Notes: generated by a model not told the origin, from the sequence alone. A DNA stretch of 64,000 nt from Enemella evansiae (GCF_002250705.1 NZ_NMVP01000035.1:124001-188000); one strand, 5' to 3'. Counted from the first letter of the stretch, positions 7,058-16,077 are shown. Translations and numbers: made by a program.

Positions 7058-8722
7058 TCACTTCAGGTAGCCGACGTTCTCCCAGGCGACGGTGGACAGG
7101 CCCTGGGCGCCCAGGTTGGCCAGCCGGATCGAGGTGCCGACGAGCTGCGGCTGCTGATAGAGCGGAATGGTCGGCAGCGTCTCCCACAGCTTGCTGTCCA
7201 GCTGGTTCGCCAGCTCCTGGCGGCGGGGCAGTGCGGGCTCATTGGTGATCTGCTCGAGCAGCTGGTCGATCTCCGGGTTCTCCAGCCGGGAGTAGTTCTG
7301 CTCGGCGCCGGAGCCGAAGCGATCGCTGAGTCCGGCGATCGGGTTGCGGCTGCCCTGCCCGCCCATGGTGATCAGGTCGAACTGACCGCCGGAGAGTACC
7401 GAGCCGTTGTCGAACTCGGTCAGCCCGATCTCGCTGACCTGCACGTCGAAACCGACCTGCTTGAGCTGGTCGGCGATCGCGGTCGCCTCGGCCTCGGACG
7501 CGGCGACGCCGCGGATCTTGACCAGCTTCACCTGCAGCGGCCGGCCATCCTTGCTGCGGGTGCCGTTGGACTGCGACCAGCCGGCATCGTCGAGGGTCTT
7601 GCGGGCGGTGTCCAGGTTGCGGGCCAGCTCCAGCCGCTCGACGTTGTCGGCGTACCCCTCCTGACCGGTCAGGAAGATCCGGTTGTTCAGCGGGGCGGCG
7701 TTGAAGTCCAGATCCGGGTACGCCTGGCTGCCGATCTGGGAGCGGTTCAGGGTGAGCTGGATCGCCCGGCGCACCTCGGGTTCGTTGACCGGGCCGGCGC
7801 TGCCGGTGTTCAGCACCAGCTGGCGCCAGTTCGTCGAACCGGCCCGGCGCACCTGATGGTCCGGCACGGTCCGGGCGGCCTGGTAGAGCTCGCGGGAGGT
7901 GCCCAGGTCGAGCACGTCGATCTCCTGGTTGGTGTACGCGCGGGCCTGGTTCTCGCGCGGCACCTCCTTGATGGTGAGCCGGTCGAGCAGCGGCTTCTCG
8001 CCCCACCACAGCGAACTGGGGCTGGTGATCAGCACCCGGTTGGCCTGGTCGTACTGGTCGACCTGGAAGGGCCCGGAGGTCCACTCCTTGCGGAAACCGG
8101 TCCAGTTGTTGAACGTGTTGGGGTCGCGTACCGACTCGGCGCGCAGCACGCTCACCTTGTCGAAGACCGCGCGCCAATCGGGGTAGGCCCGGTTGAAGGT
8201 GAGCTGCACCTCCTGCTGGCTGGCGCCGGCCTTGACCTCGGAGATCTGGTTGAAGCGCAGGTCGGAGCCGCAGCGGAACCCGCTGGTCCGGCCGTTGCAG
8301 GCCTGCCAGGTGGCGATCATGTCGTTGGCCGAGATCGGCTGGCCGTCGCCCCAGGCGGCGCGCGGGTTGAACTTCAGGGTGACCACGGTCGGGTTGGTCG
8401 AGGTCTCGGTGGCCGACTCCAGGTAGGCGGTGTTCGGGGTGGCCACGCCGCGGTCGTCGTAGCGGAAGAAGCTCGGCAGGACCGCCCGGCGGAAGGAGTC
8501 CAGGCTGTCGTTCGAGTCGGCGGACATCGGGTTGAACGCGCCGAACGACTCGGTCGCCAGGCGTACCTCGCCACCGGGCTGCAGCTCACCCCGATCGCGG
8601 GTGTTCACGTCACTGGCCGGGAGCGGAACGGTGTTGCTCTCGCCCTTGTCCTCGGGTTTGGTGCAGCCGGTGAGCAGCAGGCCGGCCACCACGGGCACGG
8701 CCAGGAACCGCCGGAACCTCAC
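7058..8722 (-). CDS. ABC-type peptide-binding lipoprotein (SBP family 5)
   Basis: A 554-residue extracytoplasmic solute-binding protein of the DppA/OppA family. A lipobox LLLTGC places the lipidated cysteine at residue 20. The body carries family hallmarks: a WGDGQPISANDMIATW segment near residue 120-135, tandem lobes, and a C-terminal PTIPLYQQP segment. It would capture oligopeptides or similar ligands outside the membrane. No permease or ATPase gene is nearby, so it is an orphan component. The ATG follows GGAGG. It lies 61 bp downstream of pmt on the same strand and may be cotranscribed or use its own promoter in the AT-richer gap. Confidence 0.9.
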   Translation of the reverse strand: MRFRRFLAVPVVAGLLLTGCTKPEDKGESNTVPLPASDVNTRDRGELQPGGEVRLATESFGAFNPMSADSNDSLDSFRRAVLPSFFRYDDRGVATPNTAYLESATETSTNPTVVTLKFNPRAAWGDGQPISANDMIATWQACNGRTSGFRCGSDLRFNQISEVKAGASQQEVQLTFNRAYPDWRAVFDKVSVLRAESVRDPNTFNNWTGFRKEWTSGPFQVDQYDQANRVLITSPSSLWWGEKPLLDRLTIKEVPRENQARAYTNQEIDVLDLGTSRELYQAARTVPDHQVRRAGSTNWRQLVLNTGSAGPVNEPEVRRAIQLTLNRSQIGSQAYPDLDFNAAPLNNRIFLTGQEGYADNVERLELARNLDTARKTLDDAGWSQSNGTRSKDGRPLQVKLVKIRGVAASEAEATAIADQLKQVGFDVQVSEIGLTEFDNGSVLSGGQFDLITMGGQGSRNPIAGLSDRFGSGAEQNYSRLENPEIDQLLEQITNEPALPRRQELANQLDSKLWETLPTIPLYQQPQLVGTSIRLANLGAQGLSTVAWENVGYLK

Positions 8723-8783
8723 ATGTCCTCCATCGCCTCAGGCATACAAACCCCGACAGCGTACCGGCCCCGCCCCAACCGGC

Positions 8784-10433
8784 TTAAATCCAGGATTGGA
8801 ACCACATCCGCAGCTGCCACTGCGACTGGGTGAGCAGGCCGTCGGTGAGGATCGGATAGAAGAAGGCGAAGTTGAGCGCGACCAGGGCCACGAACACCCC
8901 GGCGATGATGGCCCCGATTCTTCGGCGTTCACCACCGTCGGCGGGGCCGATGAGTCTGCCGATCACCAGCGCGACCGCGATGCAGGTGAAGGGGATGATG
9001 ACGATCGCGTAGAAGAAGAACAGCGGCCGGTCGGAGTTCGGGAACCAGGTCAGCCAGGTGCTGGCCACACCGACGACGGGTACGCCGAAGCGCCAGTCCC
9101 GACCGAGCACCCACAGCACCAGTGCCGCGAGCAGCGCGAAGATGCCGACCCACCACAGGATCGGTGTGCCGATACCGCTGATCACCCGCAGACAGGTCTC
9201 GGTGCCCTGCGGGCAACCCTGCTGGCCGGGTTTGATGTCGTTGACCGCGTCGATGCCGATCGGTCGGGCGACGAACAGCCAGCCGGCGGGCGGGGCGGAG
9301 TAGGGGTGGGTCGCCTGTTTGATCCCGTCGCCGGTGTGGAACTCGAAGATCTCCTTGTGATAGGTCCACAGCGAGGCCAGCGCGGAGCCGAGGATCTTCA
9401 CCGACCGGGCCTCGGGGTGCTGCGCACCCCAGTCGCGGTCGTAACCCCCCGAGGTGGTCAGCCAGCCGGTCCAGCTGGCCAGATAGACCACCCCGGCCAC
9501 CCCGACCTGGTAGACGAACGCGATCGGGGCGTCGGTGAACAGTCCCTTCCAGGCCTGCGGTCCGGCGCCGGCCAACCGGCGGGCGCCGATGTCCCAGAAC
9601 ACCGAGAGCACCGAGAAGAACGCCAGCACATAGATGGAGTTCCACTTGGTGGCGCAGGCCATCCCGAAGACGATGCCGGCGACCAGCCGCCAGGGCCGCC
9701 AGAGGAACACGGGGCCGAATCTGCCGCCGAGGTCGGTGAGCTTGTTGGCTTCCAGATGGTCGGCGAGCTTGTCCCGGTACCAGTCCCGGTCCCGGACCAG
9801 CACCGCCACCCCGAGCACGCAGAAGAACGCCTGGAAGATGTCCAGCAGCGCGATCCGCGACATGGTGAAGTGCAGCCCGTCCAGGCTGAGCAGCAGTGCG
9901 GCGACGCCGCCGATCAGGGTGGAGCGGGCGAGCCGCCGGGTGAGGAAGAACACCACCGCGATCAGCGCGCACCCGATGATCACCGAGGAGATCCGGAAGC
10001 CGAAGGCGTTGAAGCCGAACAGTTTGATGCCGATCGCGATCAGCCATTTGCCGAGCGGCGGGTGCACGATGAACGACCCGGACTCCTTCATTCCGGAGAA
10101 GTCGCCGCGGATCACCTGCTGGTCGGCGCCCTCGGCCCAGTCGTGCTCGAAACCGGTGGTCAGCAGGGCGTACGCGTCCTTGGCGTAGTAGACCTCGTCG
10201 AAGACCATGCCCTCGGGCCGGGACAGGTTGATCAGGCGGATGATGAACGCGAACAGGGTGATCCCCAGGGCCACCAGCCACGCGGTTCCCCAGTCGTTCG
10301 GCATCGCGTTGCGGAGCCGATCGATGGTCGAGACCGGGGTGCTGATCTGCTGCGCTCCGGTCACCGGATGCGGCTCGTCGTACCAGCGGCGGGTGGGCGT
10401 ATCGTCCGCGAGTTCCTGAGTCACGCCGGTCAT
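8784..10433 (-). CDS. pmt: Polyprenol-phosphate-mannose:protein O-mannosyltransferase
   Basis: A 549-residue polytopic membrane GT-C glycosyltransferase of the actinobacterial PMT family. It transfers mannose from polyprenyl-phosphomannose to Ser/Thr of exported proteins. The first extracytoplasmic loop carries the catalytic acidic pair in VFDEVYYAKDA (D79, E80), followed by the conserved HPPLGKW (about 124-130). Some eleven hydrophobic segments follow, and the C terminus (SQWQLRMWFQSWI) is typical of the family. The gene is divergent from rsmI with 57 bp between starts, the same pairing as in mycobacteria (Rv1002c/Rv1003, from memory). The ATG has only a weak AGG upstream. Confidence 0.93.
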   Translation of the reverse strand: MTGVTQELADDTPTRRWYDEPHPVTGAQQISTPVSTIDRLRNAMPNDWGTAWLVALGITLFAFIIRLINLSRPEGMVFDEVYYAKDAYALLTTGFEHDWAEGADQQVIRGDFSGMKESGSFIVHPPLGKWLIAIGIKLFGFNAFGFRISSVIIGCALIAVVFFLTRRLARSTLIGGVAALLLSLDGLHFTMSRIALLDIFQAFFCVLGVAVLVRDRDWYRDKLADHLEANKLTDLGGRFGPVFLWRPWRLVAGIVFGMACATKWNSIYVLAFFSVLSVFWDIGARRLAGAGPQAWKGLFTDAPIAFVYQVGVAGVVYLASWTGWLTTSGGYDRDWGAQHPEARSVKILGSALASLWTYHKEIFEFHTGDGIKQATHPYSAPPAGWLFVARPIGIDAVNDIKPGQQGCPQGTETCLRVISGIGTPILWWVGIFALLAALVLWVLGRDWRFGVPVVGVASTWLTWFPNSDRPLFFFYAIVIIPFTCIAVALVIGRLIGPADGGERRRIGAIIAGVFVALVALNFAFFYPILTDGLLTQSQWQLRMWFQSWI

Positions 10434-10435
10434 CC

Positions 10436-10441
10436 TATGCT
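10436..10441 (+). promoter_or_regulatory. Possible -10 hexamer for rsmI
   Basis: TATGCT in the 57-bp pmt/rsmI divergent gap would give a short leader containing the rsmI Shine-Dalgarno GGGAGG at 10479-10484. No convincing -35 box is visible. Confidence 0.3.
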
Positions 10442-10490
10442 GGCCGGGTTCGTTGTCCGCAGGTCTTCGCAGGAGTTCGGGAGGTGCAGG

Positions 10491-11315
10491 GTGCTGGTGC
10501 TCGCCGGTACGCCGATCGGCAGCGCCGAGGACGCCTCCCCGCGGTTGCTGCGGACGCTCGCCGAGGCCGAGGTGATCGCTGCCGAGGACACCCGGCGGCT
10601 GCAGGGTCTGCTGCAGCGGCTCGGGATCTCCACCGCTGCGCGGGTGATCTCCTACTTCGAGGGCAATGAGGCGGCACGCACCCCCGAGCTGCTCGAGGAG
10701 CTGCGCGCCGGGCGTACGGTCGTGCTGGTCACCGATGCCGGGATGCCCTCGGTCTCCGATCCGGGATACCGGCTGGTCGCCGCCGCGGTCGCGGCCGAGT
10801 TGCCGGTGACCGCGGTGCCGGGGCCGTCGGCGGTGCTCACCGCACTGGCCGTCTCCGGGTTGCCGGTGGACCGGTTCACCTTCGAGGGTTTCCTGCCGCG
10901 CAAGGCGGGGGAGCGGAGCCGGCGGCTGGCCCGGTTGGCGACCGAGGAACGGACGATGGTCTTCTTCGAGGCGCCGCACCGGCTGGCCGATTTCCTCCGC
11001 GATGCCGCCGAGGTGCTCGGTGCCGAGCGGTCGGCGGCGGTCTGCCGGGAGCTGACCAAGACCTATGAGGAGGTACGCCGCGGCGGGCTCGCCGAGTTGG
11101 CCGACTGGGCCGCCGAGCATGCCCGCGGGGAGATCACCGTGGTGGTGGCCGGGGCGCCGGCCGCCGACGCCGATCCGGCCGCGGCGGTCGCCGAGGTGGA
11201 GCGGCTGATGGCCGAGGGGCAGCGGATGAAGGCCGCCGTCGCCGAGGTCGCGGAGCGTGCCCAGGTGGCCCGCAATGCCCTTTATCAGGCGGTGCTGGCG
11301 GCGCGGAAGGGCTGA
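10491..11315 (+). CDS. rsmI: 16S rRNA (cytidine1402-2'-O)-methyltransferase
   Basis: A 274-residue tetrapyrrole-methylase-fold enzyme that methylates the 2'-O of C1402 in the ribosomal decoding centre. Clear markers are AEDTRR (31-36), the SAM loop TDAGMPSVSDPG (81-92), PGPSA, and the FEGFLPRKAGER block typical of RsmI. The GTG at 10491 is chosen because GGGAGG lies 6 nt upstream. The longer open frame to its 5' side overlaps pmt antisense and is not coding. The last 28 bases including the stop recur almost exactly at 15993-16020, beyond the next three genes. Confidence 0.96.
   Translation: MLVLAGTPIGSAEDASPRLLRTLAEAEVIAAEDTRRLQGLLQRLGISTAARVISYFEGNEAARTPELLEELRAGRTVVLVTDAGMPSVSDPGYRLVAAAVAAELPVTAVPGPSAVLTALAVSGLPVDRFTFEGFLPRKAGERSRRLARLATEERTMVFFEAPHRLADFLRDAAEVLGAERSAAVCRELTKTYEEVRRGGLAELADWAAEHARGEITVVVAGAPAADADPAAAVAEVERLMAEGQRMKAAVAEVAERAQVARNALYQAVLAARKG
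11288..11315. repeat. Direct repeat, left copy (rsmI 3' end)
   Basis: The 28 bases ending in the rsmI stop codon match 15993-16020 at 27 of 28 positions; the final 22 bases (from 11294) are identical. The two copies bracket the MFS-GH3-TetR cassette, as att-like or duplication borders would. Confidence 0.75.
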
Positions 11316-11336
11316 ATCGGCAAGACCCCTCGACAA

Positions 11337-11356
11337 ATTAGTGGACGTCCACTAAT
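11337..11356. promoter_or_regulatory. Perfect 20-bp palindromic operator (probable TetR site)
   Basis: ATTAGTGGACGTCCACTAAT is fully self-complementary over 20 bp and sits 50 bp before the MFS start. TAATAATT follows directly and could form part of a -10 region. The TetR gene at the end of the same cassette is the obvious binding candidate. Confidence 0.7.
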
Positions 11357-11405
11357 AATTGCGGAGGCGCGGTCGACCCGTGTCACCTCAGTACCGAGGA
11401 GCCCC

Positions 11406-12749
11406 ATGAGTGCAGCGCAGCGTTCATCCGTCCCCGAGCCGGGGGACCCCACCATCTCCGCGACCGGCAGCCCGAATCTGATCGGGCCGCGATTGAGCGT
11501 CCCCTACCTGGGGCAGCGGCCGCAGGAGCGCCGCCCGGCGTGGTTCATCGGCGGGGTCTTCCTGGCCCAGTTCGGGATCTTCCTGGCGCTGCTCGGGCCG
11601 GCCACCGTGTCGATCGCGCTCAAGGTGACCACGCTCACCTCCGATCCGGCGCAGCAGGCCGCCTGGACCGGTACGGCGCTGGCACCCGGGGCGCTCGCCG
11701 CGGTGATCTTCAACGCGGTCGGCGGGCGGATCTCCGATCGCACCACCTCTCGCTTCGGCCGGCGGCGACCCTGGCTGGTGATCGGCTTCGTCGGCTTCCT
11801 GGTCGCGATGCTGGTGATCGCGCTCGGCACCAATGTGCTGATGCTGGCCGTCGGCTGGTTCCTGGCCCAGATGTGCGCGAATGTGGCGTTCGCCGCCTTC
11901 CTCGCCTCGCTGTCGGATCAGCTGCCGCAGCAGCAGTACGGCAAGACCTCGGGCATCGTCGGGATCGCGCAGAACGTCGGCATCATGGGTGCGACCTGGG
12001 TGAGCTCGTGGTTCGAATCCAACATGCTGCTGCTGTTCCTGGTGCCGGCCGTCATCGGGTTCGTGCTGGTCGTGGCGTACGCCCTCACCCTGCCCGAACC
12101 GGTGCTCAAGCAGAACCGGCACCCGTTCAACCTGCGGGAGTTCCTCGGCACCTTCTGGACCAATCCGATCAGACACCCGGACTTCGCCCTGGCCTGGTGG
12201 GGGCGGTTCATGATCATCCTGGCGTCCTACCTGTTCGTCACCTTCCGGTTGTTCTACATGACCAACCATCTGGGGCTGGACCGGTCCCGGGCGGCCGCCG
12301 CCGTGGCGCTCGGGGTCACCATCTACACCGTCGCCTCGATGGTCGCCAGCCTGCTCGCCGGCTGGATCTCCGATGCCACCGGCCGGCGCAAGGTGCTCGT
12401 CGCCGCCGCCATCCTGCTGTTCGCCATCGGCACCTACCTGCTGCTGCATGTTGACTCGGTGACCGGGTTCTACGTCGTCGAGGCGGTGATGGGGTTCGCC
12501 TACGGCTCCTATGTCGCGGTGGACCTGGCGCTGGTCTTCGAGGTGCTGCCGGACCGGGAGAACAACGGCAAGGACCTGGGGGTGTTCAACATGGCCAACG
12601 CCCTCCCGCAGTCGATCGCCCCCGCCGTCGGTGGCGTCCTGCTGTCGCGGCTCGGGGGCGGTACGGACTTCACCGCTCTGCTGATCACCGCCGCCGCGGT
12701 CGGCGTACTCGGCGCGATCCTCACCATGTTCATCCGGTCCGTCCGCTGA
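11406..12749 (+). CDS. MFS transporter of the glycoside/sugar (GPH/SLC45-like) type
   Basis: A 447-residue protein with about 12 hydrophobic segments. The loop 2-3 signature GGRISDRTTSRFGRRRPWLV is the MFS motif in the form seen in glycoside-cation and sucrose symporters, and its echo GWISDATGRRK occurs in the second half. It is expected to import a glycoside or oligosaccharide with a cation. It is followed after 37 bp by a cytosolic GH3 glycosidase, so imported glycoside would be hydrolysed inside the cell. The start follows CGAGGAG. The upstream palindrome suggests substrate-inducible control by the TetR protein at the end of the cassette. Confidence 0.88.
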   Translation: MSAAQRSSVPEPGDPTISATGSPNLIGPRLSVPYLGQRPQERRPAWFIGGVFLAQFGIFLALLGPATVSIALKVTTLTSDPAQQAAWTGTALAPGALAAVIFNAVGGRISDRTTSRFGRRRPWLVIGFVGFLVAMLVIALGTNVLMLAVGWFLAQMCANVAFAAFLASLSDQLPQQQYGKTSGIVGIAQNVGIMGATWVSSWFESNMLLLFLVPAVIGFVLVVAYALTLPEPVLKQNRHPFNLREFLGTFWTNPIRHPDFALAWWGRFMIILASYLFVTFRLFYMTNHLGLDRSRAAAAVALGVTIYTVASMVASLLAGWISDATGRRKVLVAAAILLFAIGTYLLLHVDSVTGFYVVEAVMGFAYGSYVAVDLALVFEVLPDRENNGKDLGVFNMANALPQSIAPAVGGVLLSRLGGGTDFTALLITAAAVGVLGAILTMFIRSVR

Positions 12750-12786
12750 CCACCACGATCCGAACCCACGATCCGAAGGAATGCCG

Positions 12787-15258
12787 ATGCCCACCATCGA
12801 CGAACTCATCGCCCGTCTCGATCTGAACCAGAAGGTACGCCTGCTCACCGGCTCGGCGGCGTTCTCGCTCGCCCCCGAACCCGCCATCGACCTGGCCCGG
12901 GTGGACATCTCCGACGGCCCGACCGGGGTCCGTGGCCTCAAGTTCATCGGCGGGGACCGGGTGGTGCTGTTCCCCAGCGCCACCGTGCTGGCCTCGGCCT
13001 GGGACGAGGAGCTGATCGAGGAGGTAGGCCGGGTGGTCGCCGACGAGGCGGAACGCCAGCAGATCGCCACCGTCCTCGGGCCGACCATCAATCTGCACCG
13101 CACCCCACTCGGTGGCCGGTTGTTCGAGCAGTATTCCGAGGACCCGCTGCTCACCGGCCGGATCGCCGCCGGGTATGTCCGCGGCATCCAGCAGCAGGGG
13201 ATCGGGGCCTGCCTGAAACACCTCGCCGCCAACGAGGCGGAGACCGAACGCAACACTGTCGACTCGGTGCTGGATGAGCGCACCCTGCGAGAGGTCTATC
13301 TGCTGCCGTTCGAGATCGCGATCGCCGAGGACCCGTGGATGGTGATGGCCTCCTACAACAAGGTGAACGGCACCACCGCCACCGAGAACGCGCAGCTGCT
13401 CCGGGGAGTGCTCCGCGACGACTGGGACTGGGATGGCGTCGTCGTCTCCGACTGGTACGCGACCCGAACCACCGTCGAGTCCGCGGCCGGCGGGCTGGAT
13501 CTGGTGATGCCCGGCCCGCACGGACCCTGGGGGGACGCGCTGGTGGCCGCGGTGCGCGAGGGCCGGCTGGCGGAGTCGGTGATCGATGAGAAGGTACGCC
13601 GGGTGCTGGCGCACGCCGACCGGGCCGGGCTGCTGGGTCGGGAGCGGACCTGGCGGGACGGTATCCCCGCCCCGGATTCACCCGAGCGGGTGGCGCAGCT
13701 CACCGGGTTCGCCGCCGCCGGGTTCACGCTGCTCAAGAACGACGGGGTGCTGCCGCTGGAACCGGGCACCCGGGTTGCCGCGATCGGTCGACCGGTCGTG
13801 CAGACCGTCGGCATGGGAGGCGGATCGGCGACGGTGAACGCCCCCTATCAGCGGTCCATCGCCGAGGGACTCACCGGTGTGTCCGACCGGCTCGGATCGC
13901 TGGTGGTGGTCGACGGCGTGGAGGTGCGGGACCGGGCGGTGACGGCTGGTCCCGGGACCCTGATCGACCCGGTGACCGGAAGCGAAGGCGTCCGGGCCCG
14001 CTACTTCGACGCGGCCGGGGAGCTGCTCGCCGAGGTGCACAGCGATGTCGCCTCGGTGAGCGTGGGCTTCGACGACGACCTGCCGCGGCCGGCCACCGCG
14101 GTCGAGCTGCGCGGCGTCCTCACCCGGGGCGGACTGCTCGAGGTCGGGGCACTCGGCTCGGGGGCCTGGCAGCTGCTGGTGGGCGATCAGCGGTCCGAAC
14201 TGATCCTGAGCATCAGCGGTCACGACCCGGGTGAGGCGATGCTCAAACCGCCGAGCCGGAGCACGCCGATGCAGGTCGCCGAGGGCACCGAGATCGTCGC
14301 CCGGGTGGACATCACCGGCGGTGCCGGCACCGCGTCGAGCGCCGACAACGCCGAGCTGGATGCGCTGAACGCCTCCGGTGCCGGGCCGAAGGGGATCGTT
14401 GCCGGCCCGGTCGCGCGCCCGGTCGAGGAGGTCATCGCCGAGGCGGTCGCCGCGGCCCGGGCGGCCGATGTCGCGATCGTCGGGGTGGGGCTCACCGAGG
14501 AGCAGGAGACCGAGGCCGTCGACAAGAACACCCTCGCGCTGCCGGGGGAGCAGGACCGGTTGGTCCGCGAGGTCGCCGCGGTGGCACCGCGGACGGTGGT
14601 CGTGGTCAACGCCTCGACCCCGGTCCTGATGCCGTGGGAGGACGAGGTGGACGCGGTGCTGGTCGTCGGCCTGCCCGGCCAGGAGGGTGGGCTGGCCATC
14701 GCCCGGGTGCTGCTGGGCGAGCTGGAGCCGGCGGGCCGGCTGGTCACCACCTGGCCGGTGGCCGACGGGGCGACCCCGGCCTGGGAGGTGGTGCCCGAGA
14801 ACGGCCGGCTGGTCTATCGCGAGGGCACCTTCGTCGGGCACCGCGGCCACCAGCCCTACGGTCTGGCACCCCGGCCGGCGCACTGGTTCGGTGAGGGGCT
14901 GGGCTGGGGGGACTTCTCCTACGGCGAGCCCGAACTGGGCACCGACGCCGACGGCCGCCACGTGGTCTCCGTCGAGGTGCACAATGCCGCCGATCGGGCC
15001 TCCCGGGAAGTGGTGCAGGTCTATCTGCGGCCCAGCGACCCGGCCGAACCGGTGCGGCTGGTCGGTTTCGCCGCGGCGCGGATCCCCGCCGGTGAGCAGG
15101 CGCGGGTCGAGGTGGTCTGCGACCCGCGGCTGTGGCGGAGCTGGGATGAACAGGCCGGTGGGTGGAGCGAGCTTGCTCCCGGTGGGGAACTGTTGGTGGC
15201 CCGCGGGCTCGGCGACGTACGCGGCCGGGTGCCGCTGGCGGCCTCGGTCTCCTCCTGA
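12787..15258 (+). CDS. Glycoside hydrolase family 3 beta-glucosidase-like enzyme
   Basis: An 823-residue GH3 enzyme with the usual order: TIM barrel (1-310), alpha/beta sandwich (about 320-660, interrupted by a PA14-like segment around 390-500 with ARYFDAAGELL), and C-terminal fibronectin-III-like domain (from about 700). The nucleophile is Asp222 in VVVSDWYA, with substrate-binding KH at 144-145. The EEQETEAVDK loop holds the likely acid/base Glu. No signal peptide is present, so it acts in the cytoplasm on glycosides brought in by the preceding MFS protein. The second ATG is preferred because GAAGGA is 6 nt before it; the ATG at 12781 touches that motif. Exact sugar specificity is open. Confidence 0.93.
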   Translation: MPTIDELIARLDLNQKVRLLTGSAAFSLAPEPAIDLARVDISDGPTGVRGLKFIGGDRVVLFPSATVLASAWDEELIEEVGRVVADEAERQQIATVLGPTINLHRTPLGGRLFEQYSEDPLLTGRIAAGYVRGIQQQGIGACLKHLAANEAETERNTVDSVLDERTLREVYLLPFEIAIAEDPWMVMASYNKVNGTTATENAQLLRGVLRDDWDWDGVVVSDWYATRTTVESAAGGLDLVMPGPHGPWGDALVAAVREGRLAESVIDEKVRRVLAHADRAGLLGRERTWRDGIPAPDSPERVAQLTGFAAAGFTLLKNDGVLPLEPGTRVAAIGRPVVQTVGMGGGSATVNAPYQRSIAEGLTGVSDRLGSLVVVDGVEVRDRAVTAGPGTLIDPVTGSEGVRARYFDAAGELLAEVHSDVASVSVGFDDDLPRPATAVELRGVLTRGGLLEVGALGSGAWQLLVGDQRSELILSISGHDPGEAMLKPPSRSTPMQVAEGTEIVARVDITGGAGTASSADNAELDALNASGAGPKGIVAGPVARPVEEVIAEAVAAARAADVAIVGVGLTEEQETEAVDKNTLALPGEQDRLVREVAAVAPRTVVVVNASTPVLMPWEDEVDAVLVVGLPGQEGGLAIARVLLGELEPAGRLVTTWPVADGATPAWEVVPENGRLVYREGTFVGHRGHQPYGLAPRPAHWFGEGLGWGDFSYGEPELGTDADGRHVVSVEVHNAADRASREVVQVYLRPSDPAEPVRLVGFAAARIPAGEQARVEVVCDPRLWRSWDEQAGGWSELAPGGELLVARGLGDVRGRVPLAASVSS

Positions 15259-15286
15259 CCCGGCGGGTGAGTGGGAGGATGACCGC

Positions 15287-15964
15287 GTGCCGAAGCCTGA
15301 TCGCGTACCCGAACCCGAACCCGATCCCGGGCCCGACCCCGGGCCCGACCCCGGGCCCCGGCGAGGTCCGGGGCGCCCGCGCGGTGGCGACTCCGCCGAG
15401 GTCCGTGCGCGGATCGTGCGGGCCGCCATCGAGCTGATCGGGCGGCAGGGTTACCGCGCCACCTCGATGGCCCAGATCGCCAAGGTGGCAGGCATCTCCG
15501 CGACGGGGCTGGTGCACCACTTCCCGGCCAAGGAGGAGCTGTACGCCGCCGTGCTGCGCGAACGCGACGAGCTCGACCGGATCATGTTCCGGCCCACCGA
15601 GGCGGTGCCGTGGGCGGCGCTGGAATCGGTGGTCTCCCTGGCCAGCGCCAATGCGCAGCGCCCGGAGATGGTCCGGTTGTTCGCGTCGGTGGCCGGTGAG
15701 GCGACGGAGGGGACCCACCCCGGAAACACCTGGCTGCGGGAGCATTACGAGCAAACCTTCGGCCAACTGTGCTCGGCGATGCGGGCGGACCAGCAGGCCG
15801 GGGTGGCCCGGGCGGACATGCCGGTGGAGCGGATCGCCCGGGAGATCGCGGCGCTGATGGACGGATACCAGACCCAGTGGCTGCTCGATCCGAGCGTCGA
15901 CATGGCCGCCCTGCTCGACGAGCGGATCGCCGAGATCCGGGCCGTCTGGTCGGTGCAGTCGTAG
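15287..15964 (+). CDS. TetR-family regulator with Pro/Asp/Glu-rich N-terminal tail
   Basis: A 225-residue TetR protein. A low-complexity tail of about 30 residues (repeated PDPG units ending in an RRGPGRPRGG AT-hook-like stretch) precedes the DNA-binding domain at about 38-85 (IGRQGYRATSMAQIAKVAG, then HHFPAKEELYAAVL). The C-terminal ligand domain follows. The GTG start has GGGAGG 8 nt upstream. It is the last gene of the MFS-GH3 cassette, 28 bp after GH3, and is the probable reader of the 20-bp palindrome before the MFS gene. The effector is probably the imported sugar or its hydrolysis product. Confidence 0.9.
   Translation: MPKPDRVPEPEPDPGPDPGPDPGPRRGPGRPRGGDSAEVRARIVRAAIELIGRQGYRATSMAQIAKVAGISATGLVHHFPAKEELYAAVLRERDELDRIMFRPTEAVPWAALESVVSLASANAQRPEMVRLFASVAGEATEGTHPGNTWLREHYEQTFGQLCSAMRADQQAGVARADMPVERIAREIAALMDGYQTQWLLDPSVDMAALLDERIAEIRAVWSVQS
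15308..15360. repeat. Short tandem CCC-G(A/G)-rich repeat inside the TetR gene
   Basis: Runs of CCCGAACCCGAACCCGATCC followed by repeated GGGCCCGACCCC units encode the PEPEPDPGPDPG tail. This is a slippage-prone microsatellite in frame with the TetR gene. Confidence 0.6.
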
Positions 15965-15992
15965 CAGCCCGGGGTCGCGCATCCTCCAGGGG

Positions 15993-16020
15993 GGCGGCGC
16001 TGGCGGCGCGGAAGGGCTGA
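15993..16020. repeat. Direct repeat, right copy (displaced rsmI 3' end)
   Basis: This carries GCTGGCGGCGCGGAAGGGCT plus the same stop triplet as the rsmI end, 4.7 kb downstream of the real rsmI terminus. Read in frame it would encode LAARKG-stop, a relic of the rsmI tail. It marks the right border of the MFS-GH3-TetR cassette. Confidence 0.75.
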
Positions 16021-16077
16021 GGAGTAAAGTCCCGGACCCCGGTACAACCCCGCACCGGGCCACCCCGGGGAGGTTTC

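Noticed and set aside
11316..15992. Prophage or integrative element carrying its own recombinase
   Set aside because: No integrase, transposase or phage gene is present; only the flanking direct repeats suggest insertion.
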